NCBI RefSeq assembly: GCF_014855515.1
Contig: NZ_JACYFK010000001.1
Span: 1,426,001-1,490,000 of the forward strand
Direction of reading: 5' to 3'
Source: Euzebyella marina
GTDB lineage: Bacteria > Bacteroidota > Bacteroidia > Flavobacteriales > Flavobacteriaceae
Length of the DNA stretch: 64,000 nucleotides
Notes under the pieces: generated by a model
What the model was told of the DNA's origin: nothing
The model's database searches: none
What the model saw: the letters and a program-made list of their open reading frames with translations, nothing else
Translations under genes and position numbers: made by a program
Shown here: piece after piece, positions 53,363 through 62,368 of the stretch
Numbering within the stretch: position 1 is the first letter of the stretch
Layout: the number at the start of each line of letters is the position of its first letter

Positions 53363-54354
53363 ACGGCTTTTCGTAAGGCCTTGAAAAAGGCTTCTTCCCG
53401 ATTGGCAATTTCGTTCAATTGGTTCGAAATCGACTCATAACCAACGGCTTCTCCGTTTCTATTTTTGTAGATGCGTGAGGCTTCTAAAGCGAAATCTCTC
53501 CAAGAATCCCCGATTTGGGTCATTTCCTTGGAAAAATCCTTTAAGCTCTCATTTTCGAGAACTTCGCTGGCCTCTTGCAAGAAAGCAGCATAAATATAGC
53601 GAAAACCGCCACCGCCGGTACCTATTTCCTCCTGCATTCTAACAATCTGGCCTAAATAGTGATTGGCTTTTTTTGCGCCCAATTTTTTGGGCCACGATTT
53701 TATATTCTTGGCGACCCATCGCATGGCCCGTACGCCAACTATCGGAGCGGGGGCGACCATGTCGCGGCAGGTATGTTTGATACCCTTAACAATGGCACTC
53801 TTCAGTTCAAGTTTTTCAGGAAAGGAAATTGGATAATACATATGGCCTTTTGGGGCAAACGCGCCTTTTGCAAAGCGAACTTTTTCCAATTGCTTGTCAG
53901 TTAAAGTAGTGACATCGGCCATAACTGGATCGCTGATCAAATAGTCATCTCCTTCTTTTCCATAGACCACCATATTATGGGCGTTGAAATGAAAACGATA
54001 CTCATCAGGAAAGTAGATCAGGTTGTAAACACCCACTTGAAGACCTACCGGATTGTCTTTGGCCAAATTCTCATCAAGTCTGGCCTTGGCCTTCTTGGGG
54101 TCGCTAAACTTTTCCCTTTTAACCTTCACGCCGACCCTTTTGGCAAACCTGTTGAACACAAAACCTGGCATGGCCCGGTACGTAAAAACAGGGGCATAGT
54201 TGACCTTGATAAAGGGCAGATAGCTGAATAAAAGGCCTGACCCGATACCGAAAACCATAGGTTCGCTTACCTCAAAGCCATTGTGTCTCATTAAGTTTGA
54301 TACCACTCCGTTTTCGCAATGTGCAGATTGCTTATGGGTAAAGTCGATTTGCAT
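53359..54354 (-). CDS. BtrH-like cysteine acyltransferase
   Basis: 331 aa. The N-terminal stretch SAHCENG places a likely nucleophile at Cys13, and FHFNAHNMVVYG and LISDP supply a His and Asp in the order of papain-like enzymes, as in BtrH, which transfers an acyl chain from ACP in butirosin synthesis. The C-terminus (about 220-331) matches the DUF4872-type extension. It is the best candidate in the cluster for joining polyenoyl-ACP to the resorcinol. Confidence 0.7.
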   Translation of the reverse strand: MQIDFTHKQSAHCENGVVSNLMRHNGFEVSEPMVFGIGSGLLFSYLPFIKVNYAPVFTYRAMPGFVFNRFAKRVGVKVKREKFSDPKKAKARLDENLAKDNPVGLQVGVYNLIYFPDEYRFHFNAHNMVVYGKEGDDYLISDPVMADVTTLTDKQLEKVRFAKGAFAPKGHMYYPISFPEKLELKSAIVKGIKHTCRDMVAPAPIVGVRAMRWVAKNIKSWPKKLGAKKANHYLGQIVRMQEEIGTGGGGFRYIYAAFLQEASEVLENESLKDFSKEMTQIGDSWRDFALEASRIYKNRNGEAVGYESISNQLNEIANREEAFFKALRKAV

Positions 54355-54764
54355 TATGAGTTTTTTATATGCTGTAATTCATCTATGCCAATTTCAAAAA
54401 CGTCGGCATATTTCTGTAAAATTTTGGTAGATAATTTCTTGAAGACGGATGGTTTGAAGTGTCTTTTGACTTTCCATTGCCATAGCCCCACATAGCTGGC
54501 CAAAATAGGAAGATCCATTTTATGCAGTTCCATATAGTACTCAATAGGGCTTGTTTCGTTATTGAGAACTCTTTGTCTGGCATCTTCGACCCGCTCTTCA
54601 ATTTCTTTCATGGCATTGTCGAGAGCAATGGTCTTGGGTTCCCAGCCTGTACTCAATTCGGTGACATAGTTGCCATTTTCATCCACCGCATAGACCATAT
54701 CTTTAATATTGGCCTTTTGTAATTGACTTTTGTCTTGTGGTACCTCTTTTTTTTTCATTTTCAA
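54354..54764 (-). CDS. Unknown cluster protein
   Basis: 136 aa, basic C-terminal part with a helical pattern (FKKLSTKILQKYADVFEIGIDELQHIKN) resembling a small DNA- or protein-binding helix bundle. No signal peptide. It shares one base with the BtrH-like gene. I do not recognise the family. Confidence 0.55.
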   Translation of the reverse strand: MKMKKKEVPQDKSQLQKANIKDMVYAVDENGNYVTELSTGWEPKTIALDNAMKEIEERVEDARQRVLNNETSPIEYYMELHKMDLPILASYVGLWQWKVKRHFKPSVFKKLSTKILQKYADVFEIGIDELQHIKNS

Positions 54765-54817
54765 TCAAGTATCAGCTTCATTTTCTGCCGTGGGGTAGTC
54801 AATTCTGGTACTGTTTC

Positions 54818-54859
54818 AAGTATAATCTTAAGCTCCGATAACCATTATCGGTTATACTT
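54818..54859 (-). promoter_or_regulatory. Intercistronic stem-loop
   Basis: AAGTATAA (54818-54825) pairs with TTATACTT (54852-54859) and CCGATA (54835-54840) with TATCGG (54846-54851), giving a two-part stem that includes the stop codon of the hotdog gene. No U-run follows on the transcribed strand, so it is more likely an mRNA processing or stability element than a terminator. Confidence 0.5.
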
Positions 54860-55310
54860 CATGTATTAAAAAATTAAAGGTACAATCTACGATTAAATCA
54901 TCATTTCTAAAAGTGGAAGAAGTAATGGTACAAACGCTCATACTCCCGGTGTCGAAGCGGGAGAGTAATTTGGCCTTGGTGACCAACAGGTCGTTTACTT
55001 TTGGTAGTGCTTTGATCTCGACTTTTTTAATGGCACTAATGTAGCCGACCAGCTTATTTCCCGAACCTTCTAAGTCTTCATCGTCGAAATAACTTTGCCC
55101 AACGATAGCCGTGCTTGCCTGTGCAGCATTCTCGATAAGACCAGCTTCGGACAAATAACCCTTCGCATTTAAAAAAATGCAATTGTCACTGATTTCAAAA
55201 TGGGTTATGACCGAATCTTCATCTAGGTACGGGGTTACCGTAGCCATAAGCATCGGGGGTCGATGCGGTAAAAAGTTTTTGATATTGATGTCGTAACGGG
55301 CCTTTTTCAT
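54852..55310 (-). CDS. FabZ-like hotdog protein with Glu but no His
   Basis: 152 aa, hotdog fold with FLPHRPPMLM at the start and GLIENAAQAS at the position of the FabZ Glu-containing helix, but without HFPG. The catalytic His is therefore missing. Its neighbour at 55311 is a paralogue with the same trait. Likely a subunit of a hetero-oligomeric dehydratase. Confidence 0.75.
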   Translation of the reverse strand: MKKARYDINIKNFLPHRPPMLMATVTPYLDEDSVITHFEISDNCIFLNAKGYLSEAGLIENAAQASTAIVGQSYFDDEDLEGSGNKLVGYISAIKKVEIKALPKVNDLLVTKAKLLSRFDTGSMSVCTITSSTFRNDDLIVDCTFNFLIHEV

Positions 55311-55751
55311 CTACTGTTTGGCCAAGGCCGTTTTCATTTCACTGGTAGCCAAGAGAGTTCCTTCGCACTCAATCTTGGCCTTTACCAAAGTAACATCCAT
55401 AATGTCATGAAGAATATCAACTGTGGTAACCAAGGTTTGGTCAACCTTTGGCAGTTTTAAGACTTCGGTTGACTTAATGGCACCTATATAACCGGTTGGC
55501 GCAGGTTTGTTCAATAAAAAGTACTTGTAACCTGTATGAAGTGCGATGGTTTGGGCCATATTCTCGATAAGACCTGGAGCTGTGAAAAAATCTTCACGTA
55601 CCAAAATGTTGTTTTGCCTGATGGTATAATGCGAAACCAATCTTTTTTCATCGTATTCTACCAGTGAATCGACCATTACGAAAGGTGTCTTTTGAGGTAT
55701 CAGTGACAAAAGAAACTCACCTTCTGCGATATGGTTTTCAGATGAAGTCAT
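55311..55751 (-). CDS. FabZ-like hotdog protein with Glu but no His
   Basis: 146 aa from the ATG at 55751, whose first base overlaps the DarB stop. IPQKTPFVMVDSL marks the hotdog N-terminus and APGLIENMAQT carries the Glu of the FabZ helix, but the HFPG segment is replaced and has no His. Paralogue of the gene at 54852, to which it is coupled directly. Confidence 0.75.
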   Translation of the reverse strand: MTSSENHIAEGEFLLSLIPQKTPFVMVDSLVEYDEKRLVSHYTIRQNNILVREDFFTAPGLIENMAQTIALHTGYKYFLLNKPAPTGYIGAIKSTEVLKLPKVDQTLVTTVDILHDIMDVTLVKAKIECEGTLLATSEMKTALAKQ

Positions 55752-56887
55752 TAACAAACGGTCAAATACGCGTACATATAGGAGAATCGGGCACTTTCAG
55801 GTACGTGAAAAAGTATTTTATCACCTTTCTTCAGTTTGCCGGAAGCAACTAATTCTTCAAGCATTACATAAATAGATGCAGCCCCTATATTACCTACATT
55901 CTGTAGGTTTAAAAACCATTTGTCCCAAGGCATTTCTATACCTTGTTCTTTCATTTCGTCGTATAAGCCCTGCTTGAAGTAATATGAAGAAATATGAGGT
56001 AGATAGTAATCGACATCTTCTGGACCGATACCGTGTTTTTCATAAGTCATTTTAAGACTATGAACACCTTTTTTTAGAATGTTGTCACCCAAAAGGCGGG
56101 TATCTTGCTTCATGGCAAAAAGGGATCTTTGACCCCATTCTTCGGCGGGAAATTCACTCCATGGAGTCAAGGTTCCGTTTTCTTCTTTGTCGGCACCGGC
56201 GTACATACAGGTTTCCATTTCAAAGGCGTAGCTGTAGCCATCCATCCACTCGATTTTCAAAGGAGTATTGCCTTTGGGTTCGCTTTCTAAGAGAACTGCA
56301 CCTGAACCGTCTGATAGCATCCATCTTAAAAATTCTTTGTTGAAAGCCAAAATAGGGCTCTCTTCCAGATTTTTAAGGTGCTCGACTTCGTTCTGAAAAA
56401 CCCTTTCCTTCATCCATGAAGAGGTGCGTTCAGAACCTGCACACGCTGCATTTTTAGTTTCACCGGCCTTCACTGACAAATACCCGTATTTAAGAGCGTT
56501 CATTCCCGAACAGCAGGCACCGGATGCAGAATTGATTTCCATATTACGGTTTTTTAAAAAACCATGAACCATACTGGTGTGCGAGGGTAATATTTGATCG
56601 GGGCTAGAGGTGCCGCAAGAAAGCAGTTCAATGTCTTGAACAGTAAAATTTTCGTCGCAGAGACCCTCTACCGCCGCTGCCGCTAATTGAGCATTATTAT
56701 GTGTGGTTTCGCCCTTTTCGTCTATGGCGTAATATCTTGTTTTTATTTGATTGTTTCGGAGTACAATTCTTCTAGCTTTAGAGGCCCGACCGTCAATGAT
56801 TCCAAGCTTTTCTTCCATTTGATCATTGTCTACCGGCTCATTGGGTAAAAATTTGGAAATTCTCGTGATGTAAACGTCCTTCATCAA
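55751..56887 (-). CDS. darB: DarB, ketosynthase III of dialkylresorcinol synthesis
   Basis: 378 aa FabH-type enzyme with Cys in SGACCSGMN at about residue 125, His in YYLPHISSY and Asn in NVGNIGAAS. DarB condenses two acyl thioesters (a beta-ketoacyl and an unsaturated acyl) to a cyclohexanedione. It overlaps the DarA gene by 4 bases; the pair is diagnostic for dialkylresorcinol synthesis. Confidence 0.92.
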   Translation of the reverse strand: MMKDVYITRISKFLPNEPVDNDQMEEKLGIIDGRASKARRIVLRNNQIKTRYYAIDEKGETTHNNAQLAAAAVEGLCDENFTVQDIELLSCGTSSPDQILPSHTSMVHGFLKNRNMEINSASGACCSGMNALKYGYLSVKAGETKNAACAGSERTSSWMKERVFQNEVEHLKNLEESPILAFNKEFLRWMLSDGSGAVLLESEPKGNTPLKIEWMDGYSYAFEMETCMYAGADKEENGTLTPWSEFPAEEWGQRSLFAMKQDTRLLGDNILKKGVHSLKMTYEKHGIGPEDVDYYLPHISSYYFKQGLYDEMKEQGIEMPWDKWFLNLQNVGNIGAASIYVMLEELVASGKLKKGDKILFHVPESARFSYMYAYLTVC

Positions 56888-57810
56888 TTTTCATTTAATG
56901 CAACGGAAGAATAATAGATTCGTTCTCTCTTCCTTTTGGGGGTCATGGGCAAATAAGTCAGCAAAAATACGATAAAAACTATAGGAGCTATGACCCAAAT
57001 AGCAAATAACAAATAATATTTGAACAAACCAATCCATTTCAAACGATTGGGATTTCCCTGTCCTCCTTTTTTGATCAGGAAGTTGGCCCATTTTGAAAAT
57101 AGAACGTTGCCGCGTTCATCGGTTCGCACTAGATAGGGGTTGACCCGAACGGCGTCTAGTTGAAGTAATTTATCTTGTAAGTCGTTAAAGCTATCGCTTA
57201 GAAGCGCTTCTCTAATTGGTGCACCAAATCGATTGGCCTTGGCAATTTCAGTGTCGGAAACCCCCGGTTTTGGAAAGATGCCGAACAAGCGATCTTTTTT
57301 GCCGTTGATCATCCAATGCTGTATGGTAATAACACTTATGTGGTTGATGTGCCTATCTACAAGTGCGATGTGCCCAACTAGATGGGCGTTAAGTGATTTT
57401 AAGTGTATCTTGATTTTTTCTTGGGCCTGGATCCACATATTTCTGCAGGCCACCAAAGTTACCACCGGGGTGTCTTTGAACAATTTTTTAGCGGTATCTG
57501 ATTTAAGAAACGAGCTGATAGGTCTTGAGGGGGTCAAGAACCAAACTTGGTAGCCCAAAATGATCAAGTCGTATTTCTTACTAAGAATTTTTTCGCTTGG
57601 CTGGTTGGTTTCTTGAGGAATCTGCAAATACGATTCCGGAAAAACATCGTAGAACTCTTCATTTTTCCAAGGGAAATCATAGGCTGGTTCCGGAACTATT
57701 CTGTGGTAATCGATATTGATATTTTCTCCCCCAAGGGTCGATTCAACATTTTTTAAAATATCGTGTAATTGGCCCGTTTGGGTAAAGTAAATAATGAGAA
57801 CTTCTTTCAT
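56884..57810 (-). CDS. darA: DarA, flavodoxin-like aromatase of dialkylresorcinol synthesis
   Basis: 308 aa. The flavodoxin-like N-terminus has YFTQTGQ as FMN phosphate loop; DFPWKNEEF and the GYQVWFLTPSRPISSF stretch are typical of the DarA family. A C-terminal hydrophobic helix pair (about 265-290) anchors it in the membrane. DarA converts the DarB product to the resorcinol. It couples to both DarB and the LPLAT gene by ATGA overlaps. Confidence 0.88.
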   Translation of the reverse strand: MKEVLIIYFTQTGQLHDILKNVESTLGGENINIDYHRIVPEPAYDFPWKNEEFYDVFPESYLQIPQETNQPSEKILSKKYDLIILGYQVWFLTPSRPISSFLKSDTAKKLFKDTPVVTLVACRNMWIQAQEKIKIHLKSLNAHLVGHIALVDRHINHISVITIQHWMINGKKDRLFGIFPKPGVSDTEIAKANRFGAPIREALLSDSFNDLQDKLLQLDAVRVNPYLVRTDERGNVLFSKWANFLIKKGGQGNPNRLKWIGLFKYYLLFAIWVIAPIVFIVFLLTYLPMTPKRKRERIYYSSVALNEN

Positions 57811-58691
57811 TCTTTTTTAAGGTCTTTCCAAAAGTCGAAAAAATTAAACCATTGTAGGGGGTATTTTTTAATAATCCACTCCATACTTTGTGTGTACTCG
57901 TTCAAAAGACCTTGTGCATCACGAGCCTTGAAGTTAGCTTTTCGGGCATACAAGCTATAATGCTTTCGGGTCTCTTTCATTACATATACAAATAATACGG
58001 GCATATTAAGACGAGAGGCCAACAAATAAGGCCCCAACGGAAATTCGGCTTCTTTGCCAAGCAAACTCGCCTTTAAAGTTTTGGTGCCTGGCAGGTATCG
58101 GTCTCCGGTAAATACTACCAAACCGCCTTTGTCTAGTGCCGAGTGAATTTCAAAGATGTGCGACATGTCATCTTTGACCAAAATGAAATCAAGTTGCGAT
58201 TTCACCACGATACTATCCATATAATCAAGTATGCTCTGCTGCTCGTCACGGGTGGTGACCATACTGATCTTGTTGATATTATACCTGTTTTCAAGAAAGT
58301 AATGGGCAATTTCAAAGTTGCCAACATGACCACTGATGAGAATACCGCCTTGACCTTCTTTTAAAAGGTCGTCAATATACTTAATACCGTCGTGTGTGTA
58401 GGTGAATTTCTCTCTTAGGCCGGTAGATATGGCAACTCTATCAATTAAAATTCTCCCCAGGGTATAATAGCTACTATAAATGTTAAGAATGCTTTTCACT
58501 GGAGAATATCCTAATCTCTTATGAAAATATTGGTAGATGCATTTAGAGCTTTTGAACGAAAAAAGAAAATAGTAGAAAGCGACAAATCGGAGTACAAAAT
58601 AAGCGACACCTATGCCTAGTTTTCTTAGAAGAAAAATAAAAATCTTATAGCCCAGTAGGTTGCCCCTTGATTGTCCCTCCCATTCAGCCAT
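57807..58691 (-). CDS. HtrB-type lipid acyltransferase (LPLAT)
   Basis: 294 aa. GHVGNFEIAHYF carries the H-x4-E motif of the lauroyl/myristoyl acyltransferase family, and FTGDRYLPGTK supplies the second family block. An N-terminal hydrophobic segment (about 35-50) tethers it to the inner membrane. Members of this family occur in aryl polyene clusters and may acylate the polyene's carrier lipid or the resorcinol. Confidence 0.85.
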   Translation of the reverse strand: MAEWEGQSRGNLLGYKIFIFLLRKLGIGVAYFVLRFVAFYYFLFSFKSSKCIYQYFHKRLGYSPVKSILNIYSSYYTLGRILIDRVAISTGLREKFTYTHDGIKYIDDLLKEGQGGILISGHVGNFEIAHYFLENRYNINKISMVTTRDEQQSILDYMDSIVVKSQLDFILVKDDMSHIFEIHSALDKGGLVVFTGDRYLPGTKTLKASLLGKEAEFPLGPYLLASRLNMPVLFVYVMKETRKHYSLYARKANFKARDAQGLLNEYTQSMEWIIKKYPLQWFNFFDFWKDLKKE

Positions 58692-58835
58692 TTATGTATC
58701 GGTATTTGGCCTAACTGTGCCTTTGTAAGGTATGTAGATACTAAAAACTGTATTTGCTATAAGCTGGCTACCTCTGGCCCTGGTCATCTTTGTTTGGGTT
58801 TTGGTATAGGGTATTGAAGAATTTTAGAAGTAAAT

Positions 58836-59084
58836 TTAAGCCAATTTCTTTTCTATTAGGTCATAGAAATTTTGAAGTGTGTGTACGTTCACAAAGTCTT
58901 CGCCCACTAATTTAACTCCAAAGTTACTTTCAACGGCCACGACTAAATCAACGAAGTCTAGGCTATCTAAGTCTAAGGCATCTTTAAGGTTGGCCTCAGG
59001 TCTGATCTCATCCTCATCTACTTCAAATTCATCGATGAGAAAAAGGTTAATCTTCTCAACAATCTCTTCTTTGGTCAATGTCAT
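58836..59084 (-). CDS. Acyl carrier protein
   Basis: 82 aa acidic protein with the phosphopantetheine Ser in DALDLDSLDFVDL at about residue 37. It overlaps the upstream KS gene by four bases. Second ACP of the cluster; close to darA and darB. Confidence 0.92.
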   Translation of the reverse strand: MTLTKEEIVEKINLFLIDEFEVDEDEIRPEANLKDALDLDSLDFVDLVVAVESNFGVKLVGEDFVNVHTLQNFYDLIEKKLA

Positions 59085-60307
59085 CTCTCACTTGCTTTTT
59101 TAAGTATCAGTGCCGAATTTGTTCCGCCAAATCCGAATGAGTTGGACAAAAATACATCAATTTTTTTGTTTAAGGTTTTCTTAACAATATTTAATTTCCC
59201 CGAATCTTCATCAGGGTTTTCAAGATTGATATTAGGTGCTATGAACGAATTTTCCATCATAATCAACGAGTAGATAATTTCGCTTGCTCCTGCCATCCAA
59301 CACTCATGTCCTGTCATCGATTTGGTAGAACTAACGTAGGGGTTGCTCTTTCCAAACACCTCAAAAATAGCCTTTGCTTCATTGGCATCGCCGACAGGGG
59401 TCGAGGTTGCATGGGCGTTTACGTAATCTACCTCTGAAGCTTGCATTTCGGCATCTACAAGTGCACGTTGCATTGCCCGCGCCGGGCCGTCAACATTGGG
59501 GGTGGAGATATGATCGCCATTTGACGAAAAGCCATAGCCCACAATTTCAGCAATAATTGGAGCGCCCCTTTTTACGGCAGACTCATAGCTTTCAATGATT
59601 AAAGTGGCACCACCGCCACTGGGTACTAGGCCATTTCGGTCTTTGTCAAAAGGTTTTGATGCCTTTTCAGGATTGTCAATATTCGTAGCGAAAACTCCTA
59701 AGCCATCAAAACTGCCCATAGCCTCTTGATTGATTTCTTGGGCCCCACCGGCAATTATGCAATCTTGTAGACCACTCTTAATAAGGTGATAGGCCAAACC
59801 AACCGAATGGGATCCACTGGCACAGGCAGCACTAATGGTTAAATTGATGCCCCTCAGTTTAAAAATGGTCGAAAGGTTCATGGTAACCGTAGAGTTCATG
59901 GCCTTGAAAATAGCGCCTGAACCCACTAGGGTGGTATCTCCTTTTTCTCGAATGATGTCAACGGATTCTACGGTTGCTTTAGCAGTACTGTCATTGCCAT
60001 AAAGAATACCGACTTCATTTTGCTCTAAAAAACTATCATCGATTTTGGCATTTTTTAGGGCCTCAATGGTGGCCATATAAGCGTATTGGGCTTCTTGCCC
60101 CATACTTATGCGCTGTCTTCTCGAAAGTAATGATTTTAGGTCGGGTTCTTCAACAAAACCGGTAATAGGAGAGCGATAACCGAAAGAAGCACGGTCTGGA
60201 TCATAAATGATTCCCGATTTTCCTTCATATAGCGAATTTTTTACTTCTTCAAGGTTTTTGCCGATGCACGAATAAATGCCCATGCCCGTAATAACTACTC
60301 TCCTCAT
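59081..60307 (-). CDS. FabF-type ketosynthase
   Basis: 408 aa. Cys in SAACASGSHSV at about residue 161, His in NAHATSTP and His in KSMTGHECWMAGA, so all catalytic residues are in place. It begins 162 bases after fabG, downstream of the pseudoknot-like element at 60391-60453, unlike most genes here, which overlap. Likely elongates the polyene or the resorcinol precursors. Confidence 0.9.
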   Translation of the reverse strand: MRRVVITGMGIYSCIGKNLEEVKNSLYEGKSGIIYDPDRASFGYRSPITGFVEEPDLKSLLSRRQRISMGQEAQYAYMATIEALKNAKIDDSFLEQNEVGILYGNDSTAKATVESVDIIREKGDTTLVGSGAIFKAMNSTVTMNLSTIFKLRGINLTISAACASGSHSVGLAYHLIKSGLQDCIIAGGAQEINQEAMGSFDGLGVFATNIDNPEKASKPFDKDRNGLVPSGGGATLIIESYESAVKRGAPIIAEIVGYGFSSNGDHISTPNVDGPARAMQRALVDAEMQASEVDYVNAHATSTPVGDANEAKAIFEVFGKSNPYVSSTKSMTGHECWMAGASEIIYSLIMMENSFIAPNINLENPDEDSGKLNIVKKTLNKKIDVFLSNSFGFGGTNSALILKKASER

Positions 60308-60390
60308 TCTGTCACTGTAGATGTTTGGTATGCCAACCTAATATAATAAAGTTCTTGCTTCTAACGGGTTTTTAAACTGAAAATTGCTGA

Positions 60391-60453
60391 CCTCTGAAAT
60401 TGAAATGGCACCCGTATTTTGAATCTTTCAGAGGGTTCAAAATACAAAGTGCC
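60391..60453 (-). promoter_or_regulatory. Pseudoknot-like RNA element between fabG and a KS gene
   Basis: Stem 1 pairs 60407-60411 with 60449-60453 (GGCAC/GTGCC) and 60415-60423 with 60436-60444 (TATTTTGAA/TTCAAAATA), with a small internal loop. The 12-base loop (60424-60435) contains nine bases (60426-60434) perfectly complementary to 60391-60399 (CCTCTGAAA/TTTCAGAGG) outside the stem, as in an H-type pseudoknot. No U-run follows on the transcribed strand. It lies 17 bases after the fabG stop and about 85 before the KS start. Confidence 0.7.
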
Positions 60454-60469
60454 AAAACCAATACCTGTT

Positions 60470-61216
60470 TTATGAGTAAATACCACCGTTGATATTAATG
60501 ACCTCCCCCGTAATGTAACTCGATTTGCTCGATGCCAAGAATGATACGGCGTGTGCTACCTCTTCAGCGGTACCGAATCGGTTGGCCGGTATCATCTTTT
60601 TCAGCTCTTGTTCATTCAGCTCTTCGGTCATGTCGGTTTTTATAAAGCCGGGCGCCACTGCGTTTACCGTCACCTTTCTTTTGGCCACCTCTTGGGCCAA
60701 GGCCTTTGTAGCGCCTATCACGGCGCCTTTGGCTGCCGAATAGTTGGTTTGCCCAGGTGTGCCTTTTTGGCCCGATACCGAAACCATATTGATTATACGG
60801 CCATATTTATTGACCAGCAATTTTTGAATCAAGGCATTGGTAACATGGTAAAAACCATTAAGACTGGTCTCTATAACCTTTGACCAATCTTCTTTTGGCA
60901 TCCACATAAAAAGCCCGTCTTTGGTAATACCCGCATTGTTGACCACAACTTCGATGACATCGTTAGGGTGGTCTTCGTGCCAGTTTTCCAATACATTCTT
61001 TACCTGCTCGCCATCAATAACATTAAATTGGATCAGTTCTCCGTTGCCGCCTACTTCCTCAACCATTTGCAAGGTTTCTTCGGCCGCACTGGCATTGCTG
61101 TTATAGTTGATGAGGATGTGATAATCTAGGTCTTTGGCCAATTGAACACAAATTGCACGGCCTATGCCGCGAGAACCTCCAGTGACCAAAGCATATTTTT
61201 TCTTTTCCTCTTTCAT
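60470..61216 (-). CDS. fabG: 3-oxoacyl-ACP reductase, FabG type
   Basis: 248 aa short-chain dehydrogenase with TGGSRGIG near residue 13, NNAG near 90, and catalytic Ser and Tyr-x-x-x-Lys in VSVSGQKG and YSAAK. It reduces the beta-keto group of ACP-bound intermediates with NADPH, as needed in each polyene cycle. It precedes the pseudoknot-like element. Confidence 0.92.
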   Translation of the reverse strand: MKEEKKKYALVTGGSRGIGRAICVQLAKDLDYHILINYNSNASAAEETLQMVEEVGGNGELIQFNVIDGEQVKNVLENWHEDHPNDVIEVVVNNAGITKDGLFMWMPKEDWSKVIETSLNGFYHVTNALIQKLLVNKYGRIINMVSVSGQKGTPGQTNYSAAKGAVIGATKALAQEVAKRKVTVNAVAPGFIKTDMTEELNEQELKKMIPANRFGTAEEVAHAVSFLASSKSSYITGEVININGGIYS

Positions 61217-61237
61217 TCAATTATATGAGTATTTATT

Positions 61238-62368
61238 CTATTTAACGGAAGCAAAGGGCTCTGCATTCTGAAACCATTTATCGGCCAATAGTTTTCCGTT
61301 TTTATCGAGAAAGCCCCAGCCTTTCTTAGTTTTTACCCGAGCGAGACCGTCTATAAATCCTTTAGAGTCGTTTCCTGCCAAGAAAGCGAAGCCGGCAGTT
61401 ATATCATATTCCAAGGGAATGACCTCTTTACCGGTAGTGTTGATGAAACCCCACATTTTCTCTTTCACAGGTGCCAGGCCATCTTCTGTAAAAACCTCTG
61501 CATCACGGTATTTCGGCTCAATGACCATTTCGCCTTTTTCGTTGATATATCCCCAGTTTTTGCCTTCAGCTACTGGGGCCAAGCCTTTTACGAAAGCACG
61601 GGCCTTATCATATTTAGGCTCTATGACCCATTTTCCGCTACTATTGACAAAGCCTATTTTCTTGTCTTTTCTGGCATAGGTCAGATTTGAGTTTTCATAA
61701 AAGCCCCATACTTTGTCGGCCCCTTCGATAGTATTAAAAGTGCCATTCGTGATGATTCCGTAAGAGCCACCTTTCATACCTTCTACACCATTCGGGTGGT
61801 ATTCATTACCTATTTCTTCATATTCTACGGGAATGACCACTTTACCTTTGTTGTCAATCATGCCCCACAAATCACCTTTCTGAACTTTGGCGTGGCCATT
61901 TCTGAATTTTTTGATGGCATCGTAGGTTGGTTCTAGAATTACCTTGCCATTCGTGCCAATAAGCCCAATTTTGTCCCCTTGTCTATAAAGGGCAACGCCA
62001 TCTTCAAAATCGTAATATTTTTCGGCCGAGGGAACTTCAAGTACTTTACCTGTTTTGTCGATATATTTCCATTCCCCATTTTCGGCTACCATGGCGTAAC
62101 CTGAATCAAAATACTTTACTTTTTCATATTTGGGTTCAATGGCCCATTCGCCCGAAGGTTTTATATATCCCCATTTTTTGTCTTGAACTGCCGCCGCTAG
62201 GCCATTTGAGAAAGTTTTGGCCTCCTCAAAACTGGGTTGGATCGCATACTTGCCCGTTTTGTCGATATAACCAAATTTGCCATCTTCCCTAACCAAGGAA
62301 AGTTCTTGGGCGTAAACAATCACTGAATTCAGTGCTACTAATAACAGTAAAAAGCTTTTTGTTTTCAT
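61238..62368 (-). CDS. WG-repeat protein, exported
   Basis: 376 aa with a signal peptide (about 1-20, cut at VYA-QE). About ten WG-type repeats of 23-25 residues follow, each with the pattern WGYI/GLI-x-G-x-x-I-P-x-Y. The repeats form a beta structure on the outer side; binding role unknown. It lies inside the pigment cluster between the lyase and fabG and may be unrelated to the pathway. Confidence 0.85.
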   Translation of the reverse strand: MKTKSFLLLLVALNSVIVYAQELSLVREDGKFGYIDKTGKYAIQPSFEEAKTFSNGLAAAVQDKKWGYIKPSGEWAIEPKYEKVKYFDSGYAMVAENGEWKYIDKTGKVLEVPSAEKYYDFEDGVALYRQGDKIGLIGTNGKVILEPTYDAIKKFRNGHAKVQKGDLWGMIDNKGKVVIPVEYEEIGNEYHPNGVEGMKGGSYGIITNGTFNTIEGADKVWGFYENSNLTYARKDKKIGFVNSSGKWVIEPKYDKARAFVKGLAPVAEGKNWGYINEKGEMVIEPKYRDAEVFTEDGLAPVKEKMWGFINTTGKEVIPLEYDITAGFAFLAGNDSKGFIDGLARVKTKKGWGFLDKNGKLLADKWFQNAEPFASVK

